This document shows, piece after piece, positions 11,510-20,310 of a stretch of 64,000 nt of DNA (position 1 is the stretch's first letter; each line of letters opens with the position of its first letter). Source of the stretch: Eimeria necatrix (lineage: Eukaryota > Apicomplexa > Conoidasida > Eucoccidiorida > Eimeriidae); assembly GCF_000499385.1 (NCBI RefSeq), contig NW_013654529.1, forward strand, positions 1 to 64,000, given 5' to 3'. A program made the position numbers and the translations under genes. Below the pieces are notes generated by a model. That model did not search any database. It was not told where the DNA came from and saw nothing but the letters and a program-made list of their open reading frames with translations.

Positions 11510-11828
11510 TGCATTGGTGTATATATATAGGCACATATAAATGCATTGGTGTATATATATATATGCATTATATATATATATATATATTATATATATATAG
11601 ACATATGTATGTATATGCATTGGTGTATATATATATATATAGAGAAATATATATATGCATTATATTTATATTGACTATATATATATATATATATATATCT
11701 ATATATATATGTAGACATATATATATATATGTAGACATATATATATATAGATGCATTGGTGTTAGATAAAACTAAAATGTGGAAAAGAATATTCGAAGTG
11801 AGATGGCCAGATGAGGGGGCGTTTGGCT

Positions 11829-11869
<41 letters not shown>

Positions 11870-12451
11870 TTGTGTTTGTCTGCAGGGCGCGTACTGCGGC
11901 TTCAAACAGCCCGCAATATCCATTCCCGTTCGCATCAACAAAATCCCAAGACAAGTCCCGCAGCAGCCCTGGTTCATGCACCCTGTTCTTTGCTCCTTGG
12001 TCGGCGGGGCCCTTCCCTTCGGGTGAGCAGCAGCAGCAGCAGCAGCAGCAGCAGGTGCAGCAGCAGCAGCAGCAGGTGCACCAGCAGCAGCTGCTGCAGC
12101 AGCAGCAGCAGCAGCTGCAGCAGCTGCAGCAGCAACAGCAGCAGCAGGTGCACCAGCAGCAGCAGCTGCAGCTGCAGCAGCAGCTGCAGCAGCTGCAGCT
12201 GCAGCAGCAGCAGCAGCAGCAGTAGCAGCAGCAGCTACGTACACTGGGGTGTACGTAGACTGGGGTGTATGCACGTTGGGGTGTATGTACACCTGGTTGC
12301 GCTTTCAGGGCGATGCTGACTGAGCTGTTCTTTCTTTTTTCTTGCATATGGCAGCACCGCTTTTACTATCTCTTTGGTAAGCAGCAATTTGCATAATTTT
12401 TTGTTTGCTTTTGCTTTGCTGCTGCTGCTGCTGCTGCTGCTGCTCCTGCTG

Positions 12452-12521
<70 letters not shown>

Positions 12522-12922
12522 AGAGAATGAGATGTCCATTATATTATATGTTAAAATTATACTTTTGCTTTCGCCTTTCCAATTGGCATGCTTACTGCAT
12601 GCAGGCATGAACCAAAAACTTGAAAAATTAAAGCAGTTTGGCGTGGCTTGCATGCGCTGCGGGCTGTTGTTTGCTGCAGGCTTTTTGTTTCTGGTTTTGA
12701 TTATTTTGTGTGTCACTTGTGCTGAGATCTCCATCACTTTTGTTTACTTCCAGCTGGTGTGGTGAGTAGTTCAGAAGTTCTGCTGCAGCAGCTGCAGCAG
12801 CTGCAGCAGCTGCAGCAGCTGCAGCAGCTGCAGCAGCAAAAGAGTCCTTGCGGAATCCCCAAACGCCGCAGCAGCAGCTCTCGCGTTGCTGCTGCGCCTT
12901 CGCTTGACTCCTCCCCCGCTCC

Positions 12923-12973
<51 letters not shown>

Positions 12974-13997
12974 GGTGCAGCGAGAACTACAACTGGTGGT
13001 GGCGCTCCTTCCTCTGCAGCGCCACCAGCGGAGTGTACGTGATGCTCTATGCCATTTATTACTTCCACTCGCGACTGAGTTTTTCGCACACGACCGGCAC
13101 TTTAGTTTATTTCGGATATTCCTTCATTATGGCCTACGCCTGCTTCATACTCACAGGTACTCTGCAGTTGAATATTTATATATTGAATATATATATATTC
13201 AATATATATATTCAATATATATATATATATATATTCAATGTATATATTCAATGTATGTATTCAATATATGTATATGCAATATATATGTTCTATATATATG
13301 TTCAATATGTATATATATTCAATATATGTATTCAATGTATGTATTCAATATATATATTCAATATATATATTCAATATATGTATTCAATATATGTATTCAA
13401 TATATGTATTCAATATATGTATTCAATATATGTATTCAATACATGTATTCAATATATGTATTCAATGTATGCATTCAAGATATAAAGAAGTATGTTGAAC
13501 AGTATATTCAGGATTTGCATCTTTCCAATTTTTCACAGAGTCGGAGTCTTATGCAAAGAAAGTATATTTAAAAGTATATTCAAAATTTGCATCTTCCTAA
13601 TTTTTCACAGAGTCGGAGTCTTAACTCTAAAAAGTATATTTAAAAATTGCATCTTTTCCAATTGTTCGCAAAGACAAAGTCTTAACTCTAAAAAAAGTCC
13701 ATAAGAAAGTATATTAAAAATTTGCATCTTTTCTAGCTTTTCAAAAAGCCAGAGTTTTAACTTTTCTGGATTTAAAGAAGGCCAGAATATTAAACCAAGA
13801 AAGAAAACATGAAAGAAATTTGCAGCTTTTTGGCTAAGTGCGAAGCTGGTTGCTTGTTGAAACATTTAATTTGAAGTCCCAAAATAAGTCTTTTTCTTCT
13901 TAATTGAACTTTTGGCATTTTGTTTGCAGGCGCCGTTGGATTCATGGCTTCGTTTTTCTTCCTTCGGAAGATATATTCATCAATTAAAGTTGACTGA
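6661..13997 (+). CDS. transmembrane 9 superfamily (nonaspanin, TM9SF/EMP70) protein, 14 exons
   Basis: Endomembrane protein with nine membrane spans, known in the family for Golgi/endosomal trafficking. Exons: 6661-6774, 7594-7697, 8260-8338, 8499-8611, 9023-9191, 9499-10113, 10246-10326, 10467-10565, 10869-11051, 11886-12022, 12309-12376, 12680-12761, 12981-13156, 13930-13997. All phases close, giving 2088 nt (695 aa). Order: signal peptide ([16 protein letters not shown]), luminal domain with [29 protein letters not shown], the first membrane span, [35 protein letters not shown], and a C-terminal KVD like the family's COPI/Golgi KxD signal. Exon 6 carries a poly-Gln insertion (9629-9687) in the luminal domain. 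The exon 4 donor lies inside the GTGTACGTACAC palindrome, and most introns carry a different satellite. Family assignment is very secure; exon 1 is the least certain. Confidence 0.95.
6962..7576. repeat. dispersed 14-18-bp element resembling CGAAATATGGCTAAGTCC
   Basis: At least ten diverged copies at irregular spacing in intron 1 of the TM9 gene, for example near 6961, 6981, 6998, 7014, 7049, 7145, 7201, 7244, 7290 and 7558. Typical forms are GAAATTTGGCTAAGT, GAAATATGGCTAAGT and GAAATGCGACTAAGT. Copies are not in tandem; unrelated sequence and an AAT repeat lie between them. Confidence 0.8.
7323..7553. repeat. (AAT)n/(AAC)n tract in TM9 intron 1
   Basis: About 230 bp of AAT and AAC units in irregular alternation. 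It produces long Leu, Ile or Val-rich open frames by composition only. Confidence 0.95.
7724..8040. repeat. (TGCA)n array in TM9 intron 2
   Basis: Long (TGCA)n runs with TGCG interruptions and TGGTGCATGCA variants, beginning 26 bp after the exon 2 donor. The array consists of overlapping TGCATGCA octamers. Confidence 0.95.
8141..8259 (+). repeat. 38-bp tandem repeat carrying a 3' splice-site pyrimidine tract
   Basis: Three copies start at 8141, 8179 and 8217 with CTGAATTTCGCC, each ending TTTGTTTATTTCTTTCT or close to it. Where a fourth would start (8255) the sequence becomes CTCAG, the acceptor of TM9 exon 3. Confidence 0.9.
8418..8482 (+). repeat. (CTG)n tract upstream of the TM9 exon 4 acceptor
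   Basis: About 65 bp of CTG with a few CTA units, 16 bp before the acceptor CCTTTTAG. Confidence 0.95.
8610..8621 (+). repeat. palindrome GTGTACGTACAC, copy 2, across the exon 4 donor
   Basis: Exon 4 ends CAC GT and the intron starts GTACGT inside the palindrome. Phase requires this: GT|G encodes Val in the conserved HVLVDQL segment. Confidence 0.9.
8635..8738. repeat. 12-bp tandem repeat TTGCATGCAAAG, about 8 copies
   Basis: Each unit contains the palindrome TTGCATGCAA. The array follows the splice-site palindrome in TM9 intron 4 by 13 bp. Confidence 0.95.
8775..8786. repeat. palindrome GTGTACGTACAC, copy 3
   Basis: Perfect copy, 14 bp when extended (8774-8787), in the middle of TM9 intron 4. 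Confidence 0.95.
8897..9018 (+). repeat. TGCATGCAAG 10-bp repeat followed by (CTG)n at the exon 5 acceptor
   Basis: Four to five copies of TGCATGCAAG (about 8897-8948) are followed by (CTG)n at 8981-9018, which runs straight into the acceptor CGCAG at 9018-9022. Confidence 0.9.
9209..9441. repeat. (CTAG)n tetranucleotide array in TM9 intron 5
   Basis: About 230 bp of AGCT/CTAG units with interruptions such as CTGGCTAG and CTCTGCAGCC. It begins about 17 bp after the exon 5 donor. Confidence 0.95.
9629..9687 (+). repeat. in-frame (CAG)n encoding poly-Gln in TM9 exon 6
   Basis: The tract encodes about 15 Gln followed by EQQQ in the luminal domain. Coding homopolymers of this type are typical of Eimeria. 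Confidence 0.95.
10333..10348 (+). repeat. palindrome AGGTGTACGTACACCT, copy 4
   Basis: A 16-bp perfect palindrome containing GTGTACGTACAC (10335-10346). It begins 6 bases after the exon 7 donor GTGCGC at 10327. Confidence 0.95.
10589..10655. repeat. 14-bp repeat TTTAATTTAGTTTA in TM9 intron 8
   Basis: Four to five units follow the exon 8 donor within about 25 bp. Confidence 0.85.
10796..10868 (+). repeat. (CTG)n at the TM9 exon 9 acceptor
   Basis: Two CTG runs split by a C form the whole pre-acceptor region and end CGCTGCAG at 10868. Confidence 0.95.
11060..11757. repeat. AT-rich dinucleotide/TATATG satellite in TM9 intron 9
   Basis: Nearly 700 bp of (AT)n with repeated AAGTGTACATTTATATAT-like and GCATTGGTGTATATAT-like motifs. 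It is followed by a (CAG)n tract (11828-11870) before the exon 10 acceptor. Confidence 0.9.
12028..12232 (+). repeat. (CAG)n/(CAGCTG)n tract in TM9 intron 10
   Basis: About 200 bp of CAG with interspersed GTG, CTG and CAC, starting 5 bp after the donor GTGAGC. CAG orientation is found here at the donor side of the intron, away from the acceptor. Confidence 0.95.
12236..12293. repeat. tandem cluster of degenerate palindrome copies
   Basis: Four consecutive near copies spaced about 16 bp: TACGTACACTGGG, GTGTACGTAGACTGGG, GTGTATGCACGTTGGG and GTGTATGTACACC. They sit between the CAG tract and the exon 11 acceptor. Confidence 0.85.
12417..12522 (+). repeat. (CTG)n/(CTC CTG)n tract in TM9 intron 11
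   Basis: About 105 bp of CTG with interspersed CTC, about 40 bp after the donor at 12377. Confidence 0.95.
12780..12975 (+). repeat. (CTGCAG)n and (CTG)n in TM9 intron 12
   Basis: Repeated CTGCAG-type units at 12782-12837, then (CTG)n at about 12925-12975 abutting the exon 13 acceptor GGTGCAG at 12980. Confidence 0.95.
13165..13485. repeat. 13-bp satellite TATTCAATATATG in TM9 intron 13
   Basis: More than 15 copies with point variants. Because 13 is not a multiple of 3, frames repeat every 13 residues and stay open by composition. Confidence 0.9.
13490..13770 (+). repeat. 60-75-bp imperfect tandem repeat, about 4 copies, TM9 intron 13
   Basis: Each copy has AGTATATT, then TTTGCATCTT, a pyrimidine stretch, and a block related to CACAGAGTCGGAGTCTTA. 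The first two copies carry an intact TTTTTCACAG. Confidence 0.85.
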
Positions 13998-13998
13998 T

Positions 13999-14039
<41 letters not shown>

Positions 14040-14358
14040 TGTGCTGCTTCGAGCCACGAGACAGCAGCTGCAGCGAAAGCTGCAGCAAAAGGGCTGTTTG
14101 CAGCGAAGCAAATAAAGGAATTTGTTTTCCTGGATGTTCATTGTTGAGAAATGAAAAGAAAACGGCGAAGTCGGGAAGAAGTCGCTGGCCGCGACACTTT
14201 GTACTGACACATCCCCTCAGTGAACAGAATCCAGAATATAAAAAGATTTAAAGTTCGAAAAAAGTTTAAAAGAAAATAACTTGAATTAAAACAATTGGGA
14301 TTTGTGTCCAGCAGAAAATCGGGCGCGAGATGTCGACCTGTCGACCCCTTTGCAGCAC
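13998..14358. other. convergent intergenic space between TM9 and MND1
   Basis: It contains a (CAG)n tract at about 13998-14040 immediately after the TM9 stop, and otherwise nothing I recognise. It should hold both 3' ends. Confidence 0.6.
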
Positions 14359-14368
14359 TTAATCGTCT

Positions 14369-14413
<45 letters not shown>

Positions 14414-14494
14414 CCTGTCTTGTCCCAGCCATCGGGTCTGCGTCGCGCACAGCATGAGGCATGCACGAAACATTGCAGCGGGGGAAAAGCAGCA

Positions 14495-14539
<45 letters not shown>

Positions 14540-15516
14540 CAGACTGGCGGAGCGTACAAGTCGAGCAGCTGGTCGATTTGGTCTTCGGGAACCCCGAGGC
14601 GGCTTCTGGTGAACTGGCCTGAAGTGATCAATGGTTGAATTAAATAAAATAAATAAAATAAATAAAATGAAAAGACTTTGCATCTTGAAAAGCCCACGAA
14701 TGATGAATATGTTGTCTGTCCAGCGGTCTGTGGCGGCGCGGGCAAACGAAATCTCCTGCTGCAGCTGCTGGAACTGCAGCAGGTCGCAGCAAGAAGCAGC
14801 ACGAGTCTCTTCTTGCAGCACTCGAAGTTTCTGTTCGAGTAGATCTGCTTCGGCGAGGAGAGCCTCTGCTGCTGCAGCCTGTTGAGAGCAGCAGCAGCAG
14901 CAGCAGCAGCAGCTGCAGCAGCGCTGCGGAGGCGAACTCGAATTGCAACTCACTGCAGAAGCCAGGGACTCCAGATCTGCTGCTGGGGCCTGCAGGGCCA
15001 GCAGCTTCGCCTTTTGTTCTCTGAAGGCTGCGCGTGACTGCTGCTGCAGCAGCAGCAGCAGCAGCAACGAATAGCCCACCTCAGGCTCCGCAGTTCTGCG
15101 TCTTGCTGAGCGAAAGCTTGGCTCTTAAGTGCCCTGACGGACTATTGAAATAAATAAACTTCTTAGTTGTTTCAAAATGCAAAAACTGCGCGCGATGCGG
15201 GCAGTGGGGCGGCACTGGTAATACCAAAAGACTGAGGAAGCAGCGACCTTGTCAGTTTGAATCAGATTTTCGTCGAGCAGCATTTTGACCGCGTCTTCGC
15301 GGAAGTTTCAATTTCATTCGTGACCAAAAAAGGAAAATTAGAATCCAATTGAATTTTGAAAAGACAAAAGGGCTGACCTTTCGCTTGCATGCTTCTGTAA
15401 CCTGCTTTTTCTGCCAGTTTCTCGATTTCCTTCGACCCGAAGAAAGAATCTGAATCCAGCACGAGCTTGTGCAGCGCGAGGAGCTTGTCCTCTGAAGTCT
15501 GTTTTGGTTTCACCAT
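14359..15516 (-). CDS. MND1: meiotic nuclear division protein 1, seven exons
   Basis: Partner of HOP2 in meiotic strand exchange with DMC1/RAD51. Exons (minus): 15516-15402, 15294-15216, 15133-15080, 15020-14954, 14878-14698, 14618-14558, 14437-14359, all in phase, giving 636 nt (211 aa) against 205 in human. Features: N-terminal winged-helix-like start MVKPKQTSEDKLLALHKLV, LLDENLIQTDKV, a coiled coil, the family hallmark ATDRWTDNIFIIR, then RLGVPEDQIDQLLDLLPDGWD aligning to the human KFGFEENKIDRTFGIPEDFD. The C-terminus continues through an Ala run encoded by GCT repeats to DD-stop. The GT...CAG boundaries of that run could instead be a short intron. Exon 2 has an alternative donor 9 nt earlier (15225), also in phase. 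Introns carry CTG tracts. Confidence 0.92.
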
Positions 15517-15954
15517 TTTCGTGACAGTTTTATTTAAAATTGCAAATAGAAAGTAGTTTCCAAACAGAGCAGCGTGGGTACGCGTTTGCACTGGCAGCTG
15601 ACGGAAGCAGCAGCTCCACCTTGAGCTTCCCTACGGTATGCAGACACTTGCTGCTTTCTGCTGCAGCTAAAGCAGCAGCAGCAGCAGCAGCAGCAGCTGC
15701 TGCTACGAAGCACACATTAAGACCTCTTCACGAAAAATTGTGCAGCAGACAAAAGAGTTTTCGCTCAGCAGAGTTGTGAAGCGACGGCGCCGCACACGCA
15801 GCTAAGCCCAGCAGCTCGTGCCGCCGCAACAACAGCTGCAGCAAGCAGTTGCAGAAGCTGCTCAGCAGTTAAAAAGACAAGAATTATATTTTCCGAAAGC
15901 CAAGTGACTTGCTGGGCAGCAGGTTTCAATGCTTGTTCAGCGAATCGCTGATGA
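15517..15954. other. intergenic space between MND1 and the methyltransferase
   Basis: A short gap on the minus strand containing a (CAG)n tract (about 15668-15705). No further gene seen. Confidence 0.6.
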
Positions 15955-18049
15955 TCATGGCCGAGAAAATATTGCACAGAAAAAGCCATCCATCCCGTGT
16001 GAGGTCGGAAGTGAGTGGAACGGCGGTTCCGTCAACACCAGGCCATGTTGTTGACAGAAAAACTTAGCCTGAAATGCCATTAAAGAAAGACAAAGACGGG
16101 AATAAGTGTGTTTGCCATGCATTTCGCCTCAAGTTCATGTTTTTCTTCTGGCTGAAGCGATGCTCTGCGCGCTGCTGCCTACGGAAACACCATCACTAAG
16201 GAAATACCTGGTGAACGTTTTCCTCGTCCAAGATGCTGCAAGTGATGTAAACTATTTTCCCTGTCTTGGGCTTTGCGTATTGAAGGGCGCTGCTGAAGAT
16301 GTGCCGTTGCAGTGCAACAAAGTCCATGAGCTGCAAGTGCAAGTCACACGTGCAGAACACCGGGTCACCCGAGCGAAAGCTGCTTTATAAACAAAAAATG
16401 TGTCCTTATTTGCGCAAAACATGCATTTAAAAAGCATATTAAGTGCGAGTTCCAAACATTCGCCACCAGCCCACCTTCTCGTCTTTATATTTCCACTTTA
16501 TTTCGGGATTTCGCCGCAGCGCGCCCGTTCCGGAACACGGAACATCACAGACAACCTGCACAGAATGCCGCACAGAGCGTGAATAGATAAAGCGGAATTA
16601 AAAAAAGCAAAACTGTTGCAAGCGGAATTAAAAAAAGCAAAACTGTTGCAAATTTCATGTTGGGCTGCGTCAAGAGAGGAATGCTGCAGAGAAAGCTGGC
16701 GGCAGCAGCAGCAGCAGCAGCAGCAGCGGCAACCCCCGCACCCAGTCCACTGCCCCAACAAGTTTGGACAAAGTGGGGTTTCCCGGCTCGAGAATGGTGT
16801 AGTTTGTAATTCCCGCTCTTTTGAGCCTCTTCTTCGCCTCCTGCAGCATGCGTTCCCGCACGTCGTGCAAGTAGATCTTGCCCTTGTTCATCATTTGCGG
16901 GCCAAATGCCAAACTCTTTCCTCCGCTGCCTGCGCAGAAGTCCAAAACTTTGTCGCCGGGCTTTACCTGAGAGGCAAAAAGACAAACAAAGCCCTCCACT
17001 GGAACTGTCACCGCATGCAAAGTGGAGGAAGCCACGCACACTGCGCTAGTTCTAGTTTGCCAAGTTCCCAGGCCTCTTCTAGAAAGAAAACAAGCATTAA
17101 GGCAATCCATGGGAATATATTTGACAAATATCTTATTTTTATTCCGAAGTGAAAACCCACTTCAACTTTAAGAGCTGCCAGCTGACTGGCCTCATCCTGG
17201 ATCTCGAAATACCCCCTATGGAACTCCGGCAAATCGCCAAGACGTTGGCGCTGGGGGAGAACCAGCGCGTAAGGGGAATTGGGGCTTTTTTCTACTGCTA
17301 TGCCTGCAGCACCCCGCAGCAGCAGCAACAGCAGCAGCAGCAGCAGCGTGGGATCAAACTCATGTAGTACAAAAAATATTTTGATAAAATGCATTTAAGA
17401 TGCAGCACTCAACATGCAGCTTTTTGCTTCTCTAGCTGCGGTGGTGAGTCGCTGCTGCTCCGAAAAGACTCGCCTTTGTTCAAAAGGTAGTTGTAAAGGC
17501 GGTCGCGAGTTATGGCCAGAGTGTTCGTCCGCAGGTAAGTGGGGGCCTCTTCGTTCAGCGTGTTGCAAATATGAATGGCTTTGGCCGTGCCGTAGGCGTT
17601 TTGAATGCGATTGAATAAATCGGGTGGGAAAGAAGTCCGCGTTGAAGGCGGCAGCTTCTCATTTTGCGTCTGCAGCTTCCATCTGAAGAGAGCATTCAAG
17701 TTTCCAGTGAAGACTCTGCAACGAAGTTGAGTCTTCAGAGTTCAGAAGAAAGAAACATCAATTACAAATCCAGAAAAACGCCAAGTCCGAATTACCTGTC
17801 CGAGACGAAGTAAGTGCGAATCCGGCTGGACCAAGAAGCGGGCGGCGGGGTCACATGGTCAAGGAGTCCTTTCCACTTGACGATCTGGTAGATGTGCTGC
17901 GTAATGAACTTCTTGTCTTGGCTGCCGACACTCTTATTGCATTTGTAATAGTGTCTCAAGAACAAGTCCAGAGGCAGGTGGCCAGTGGTGTGCGGCGCGT
18001 AGTATAGCTGGAGGGCTTGTTCAAGGTGCCTGACGCGGAAAGCATTCAT
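15955..18049 (-). CDS. NSUN/RsmB-type RNA cytosine-5 methyltransferase, seven exons
   Basis: S-adenosylmethionine-dependent RNA m5C methyltransferase. Exons (minus): 18049-17796, 17715-17414, 17303-17161, 16966-16760, 16555-16475, 16330-16208, 16068-15955, giving 1224 nt (407 aa). Residue landmarks: a NusB/RsmB-like helical start (1-90), GYFEIQDEASQLAAL, SAM motif VLDFCAGSGGK near 240, motif IV CDVPCSGTG with Cys near 309, motif VI ITCSILDEENVH with the catalytic Cys near 360, and C-terminal MDGFFCAIFSRP. Both family cysteines are present, so it should be active. The start at 18049 yields a family-like N-terminus. An intron (16556-16759) contains a CAG tract and an exact 30-bp duplication. 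Whether the target is rRNA or tRNA cannot be told from sequence. Confidence 0.92.
16591..16650. repeat. exact 30-bp tandem duplication in a methyltransferase intron
   Basis: The 30-bp unit starting AGCGGAATTAAAAAAAGCAA at 16591 is repeated without change at 16621. Confidence 0.95.
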
Positions 18050-18922
18050 TGTGCAACTCTTGCCTGCACAAGCCCGGGCTGTTCAGGCGGAAAGTGGAGG
18101 CTTAGTCTTCACTAATCCCGCCTCCTCCATGTCGCTACGCCTTTTAAATAACACGCACAATATACTTTTTCATATTTCAACGAGAAAGAGGCCCGGGTGC
18201 AGTCTGCACGCTGCTGATCGAGGCCAGCTAGAGCCCTACAAAGCGAATGAGGAATCCCCAAACAGTTGCCTAGCAGTTAGCCGGCCTGTAAACTAGATAA
18301 ACCGTATTCCTCGTATCTTTGTTTTCCCATACGGTAAAATAATGCAACTCTATTAAGTCGATGATTCACTGGCTGCCATGGAGGCTGAACCTTGCATGCA
18401 TTGCAGGCTCGTATCTTGACGAAGAGGCGCTGACACTGCAAATAAATTAGTTTTTTAACATTGATATAGCTGTTTTATTTTGAGTCAGCTCATTTAGTGC
18501 GTGGACCTTGGACTTTTCCGCAGCTTATCGACCCTCCGCATTGCAAAGCGGTCTCGGCCACTCTTCGCTTCATGTCTAGCACAGAGAATACAATTTCTCC
18601 CTGCCACTAAATAGGGTTTTACGCGCTACCCTTCAACTGTTGGCTCTGAATCTTTAATACTATCCGCAATCGCAGCATGAGTGGCCGAAATCCAGAGCGT
18701 ACTGCTACTCGTTGGCTAACTGGTGCTGGTGCTGGCTGCTTGCGCTGACATACTGGAGTCCCACCAGCCTTCTTCTTCTTCACTTCGAGATAGCCGCATG
18801 CAATAGTGTCGAAGGGAAGCGGCGATAAACTCTTCTGCGGCAACGAAGGCGAAAGGCTGGCCCCCAGCGTTGCCCCTTGCACCGCGCTGCCCGAGCACTC
18901 CTGCGCGTTTCGCACTTCGAAA
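18050..18922. promoter_or_regulatory. divergent intergenic region, methyltransferase and elongin C
   Basis: About 870 bp between two genes transcribed away from each other; both promoters should lie here. I see no recognised core element. An in-frame upstream ATG for elongin C lies at 18806. Confidence 0.5.
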
Positions 18923-19090
18923 ATGCCGGCAGAGAATAATGCAGAAAGCAAAGAAGGAAAGGACTGTGCAGACGATGTATCTGCAGACGCTGTCTGTACA
19001 TCTGCGGGCTTGGGAGAACCCTCTTCTTCCGTTTCGGACGCGCCGCTCTCCCCTGCCTCTGGCAAGTCGCCGCCGCGGAAGCAAACTCCC

Positions 19091-19125
<35 letters not shown>

Positions 19126-19411
19126 CGTGGTGCATCTCATAAGCAGCGAGGGGAAGCGGGTGGACGTGCCTCTGAATATTGCCAAGGAGTGCGAGTTCTT
19201 GGAACGCATGCTCGCGGGCAACTTCACAGAAAGCAAAACGAGAGAACTGAACCTCCCCAATATCAGATACAACATACTGTGCAAAGCAGTGGAGTACTTG
19301 AAACGTAGATACCAGTGGCGGGAGGAGGGGGGGGCCCCCCTTGAGTTTGAAATCGAGCCTGAGATAGCTGTCGATCTCTTAATTGCAGCCGATTACTTAG
19401 GAATGAAGTGA
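18923..19411 (+). CDS. elongin C (SKP1/BTB-POZ fold), single exon
   Basis: Adaptor subunit of Cullin-type ubiquitin ligases or the elongin complex. The 162-residue frame has an acidic low-complexity N-terminus, an Ala run encoded by GCA repeats (19088-19121), then the elongin C core: HLISSEGKRVDVPLNIAKE, FTESKTRELNLPNIRYN, ILCKAVEYLKRRYQW and the ending FEIEPEIAVDLLIAADYLGMK, matching human [20 protein letters not shown]. The core is about 95 residues, as usual; the first 65 residues are an extension. I chose the ATG at 18923, but the same frame is open to an ATG at 18806. There are no introns, unusual among its neighbours. Confidence 0.9.
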
Positions 19412-20310
19412 AGCTCGCGCATATTATGAACAAATTATGAACACAAACAGCCTTTTCCTTGAGTCCTTAGCTGGGGCAAATCTGAATAAGGTTTCCAGAC
19501 CTGCACGCCTCCAGCTAGCCCGAGAATCGGGCGTTTCCGTGCGAAGACGAACAGCCTTCGCGCACTTTACCATTTGGTTTTTCCTTTCGACAAACTCACA
19601 TGCCTTAATTTTGCATGCGGCCTTTCTACTCTTTTCGCGCTGTTTGCCGCAGCCCTGTACGACTGCAGTAGAATTAGTTCGTTCTCTTCACTCTAGTATT
19701 TAGCGAAGCGCGAAGATAGTGCAAATTGCATTCGCCGCAGGGCATTTTGCTCCCCTACTTCTGGGAAGTGATGTGTGCACCAGAATCCAACTAGTCCTGT
19801 CCTGCTTTCGACATCATTTCCTGCTCTTTGCCCCTCCAAGACCCAGATTTCAACACAAGTGCGTGCAAGTGCGCATGCATGCATGCATGCGTAGTCTGCG
19901 TGCATGCAAGTATGCATACAAGAATGCGACGGCGTCGCACACAGCCCGCTTGCGTTCACGTTTGGCTCAGTACTGCGACTTCTCAGTGGAAAGGTCCCTC
20001 TGAACGGGAGTGCACATTTGCAGAATACTTACTTGACAGAATGCATATAGAGAGGCTTGTATGCGCAGCAGCAGCAGCAGCAGCAGCAGCTGTTGCTGCA
20101 GCAGCAGCAACGGCTACAGCTTCAAGTCTTGTGATCGTCTATTTCACTACAGAGGCAGTAGTTGGAGCTCCGCCTATGCGGAGCTCGAGCTACTTCTGAG
20201 TTAAGTGTAGCACGGCGAAAAAAAAGGTACATAGGACCTGCAAGGTCACTTTTTGCAAGTTATTCGAAACTCAAACCGTTAAACGATGTCCCCCACTGGA
20301 GGGTGGAAGA
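19412..20310. other. convergent intergenic space, elongin C and phospholipase
   Basis: No gene recognised. It contains a short TGCATGCA cluster (about 19874-19917) and a (GCA)n tract (about 20067-20110). Confidence 0.6.

Noticed and set aside
11065..11769. Tyr/Ile-rich frames in the AT satellite
   Set aside because: Composition artefact of TATATG repeats within an intron whose flanking exons match TM9 proteins exactly.
12759..13571. 270-residue plus-strand frame
   Set aside because: It merges repeat translation with TM9 exon 13 read out of phase and the 13-bp satellite.
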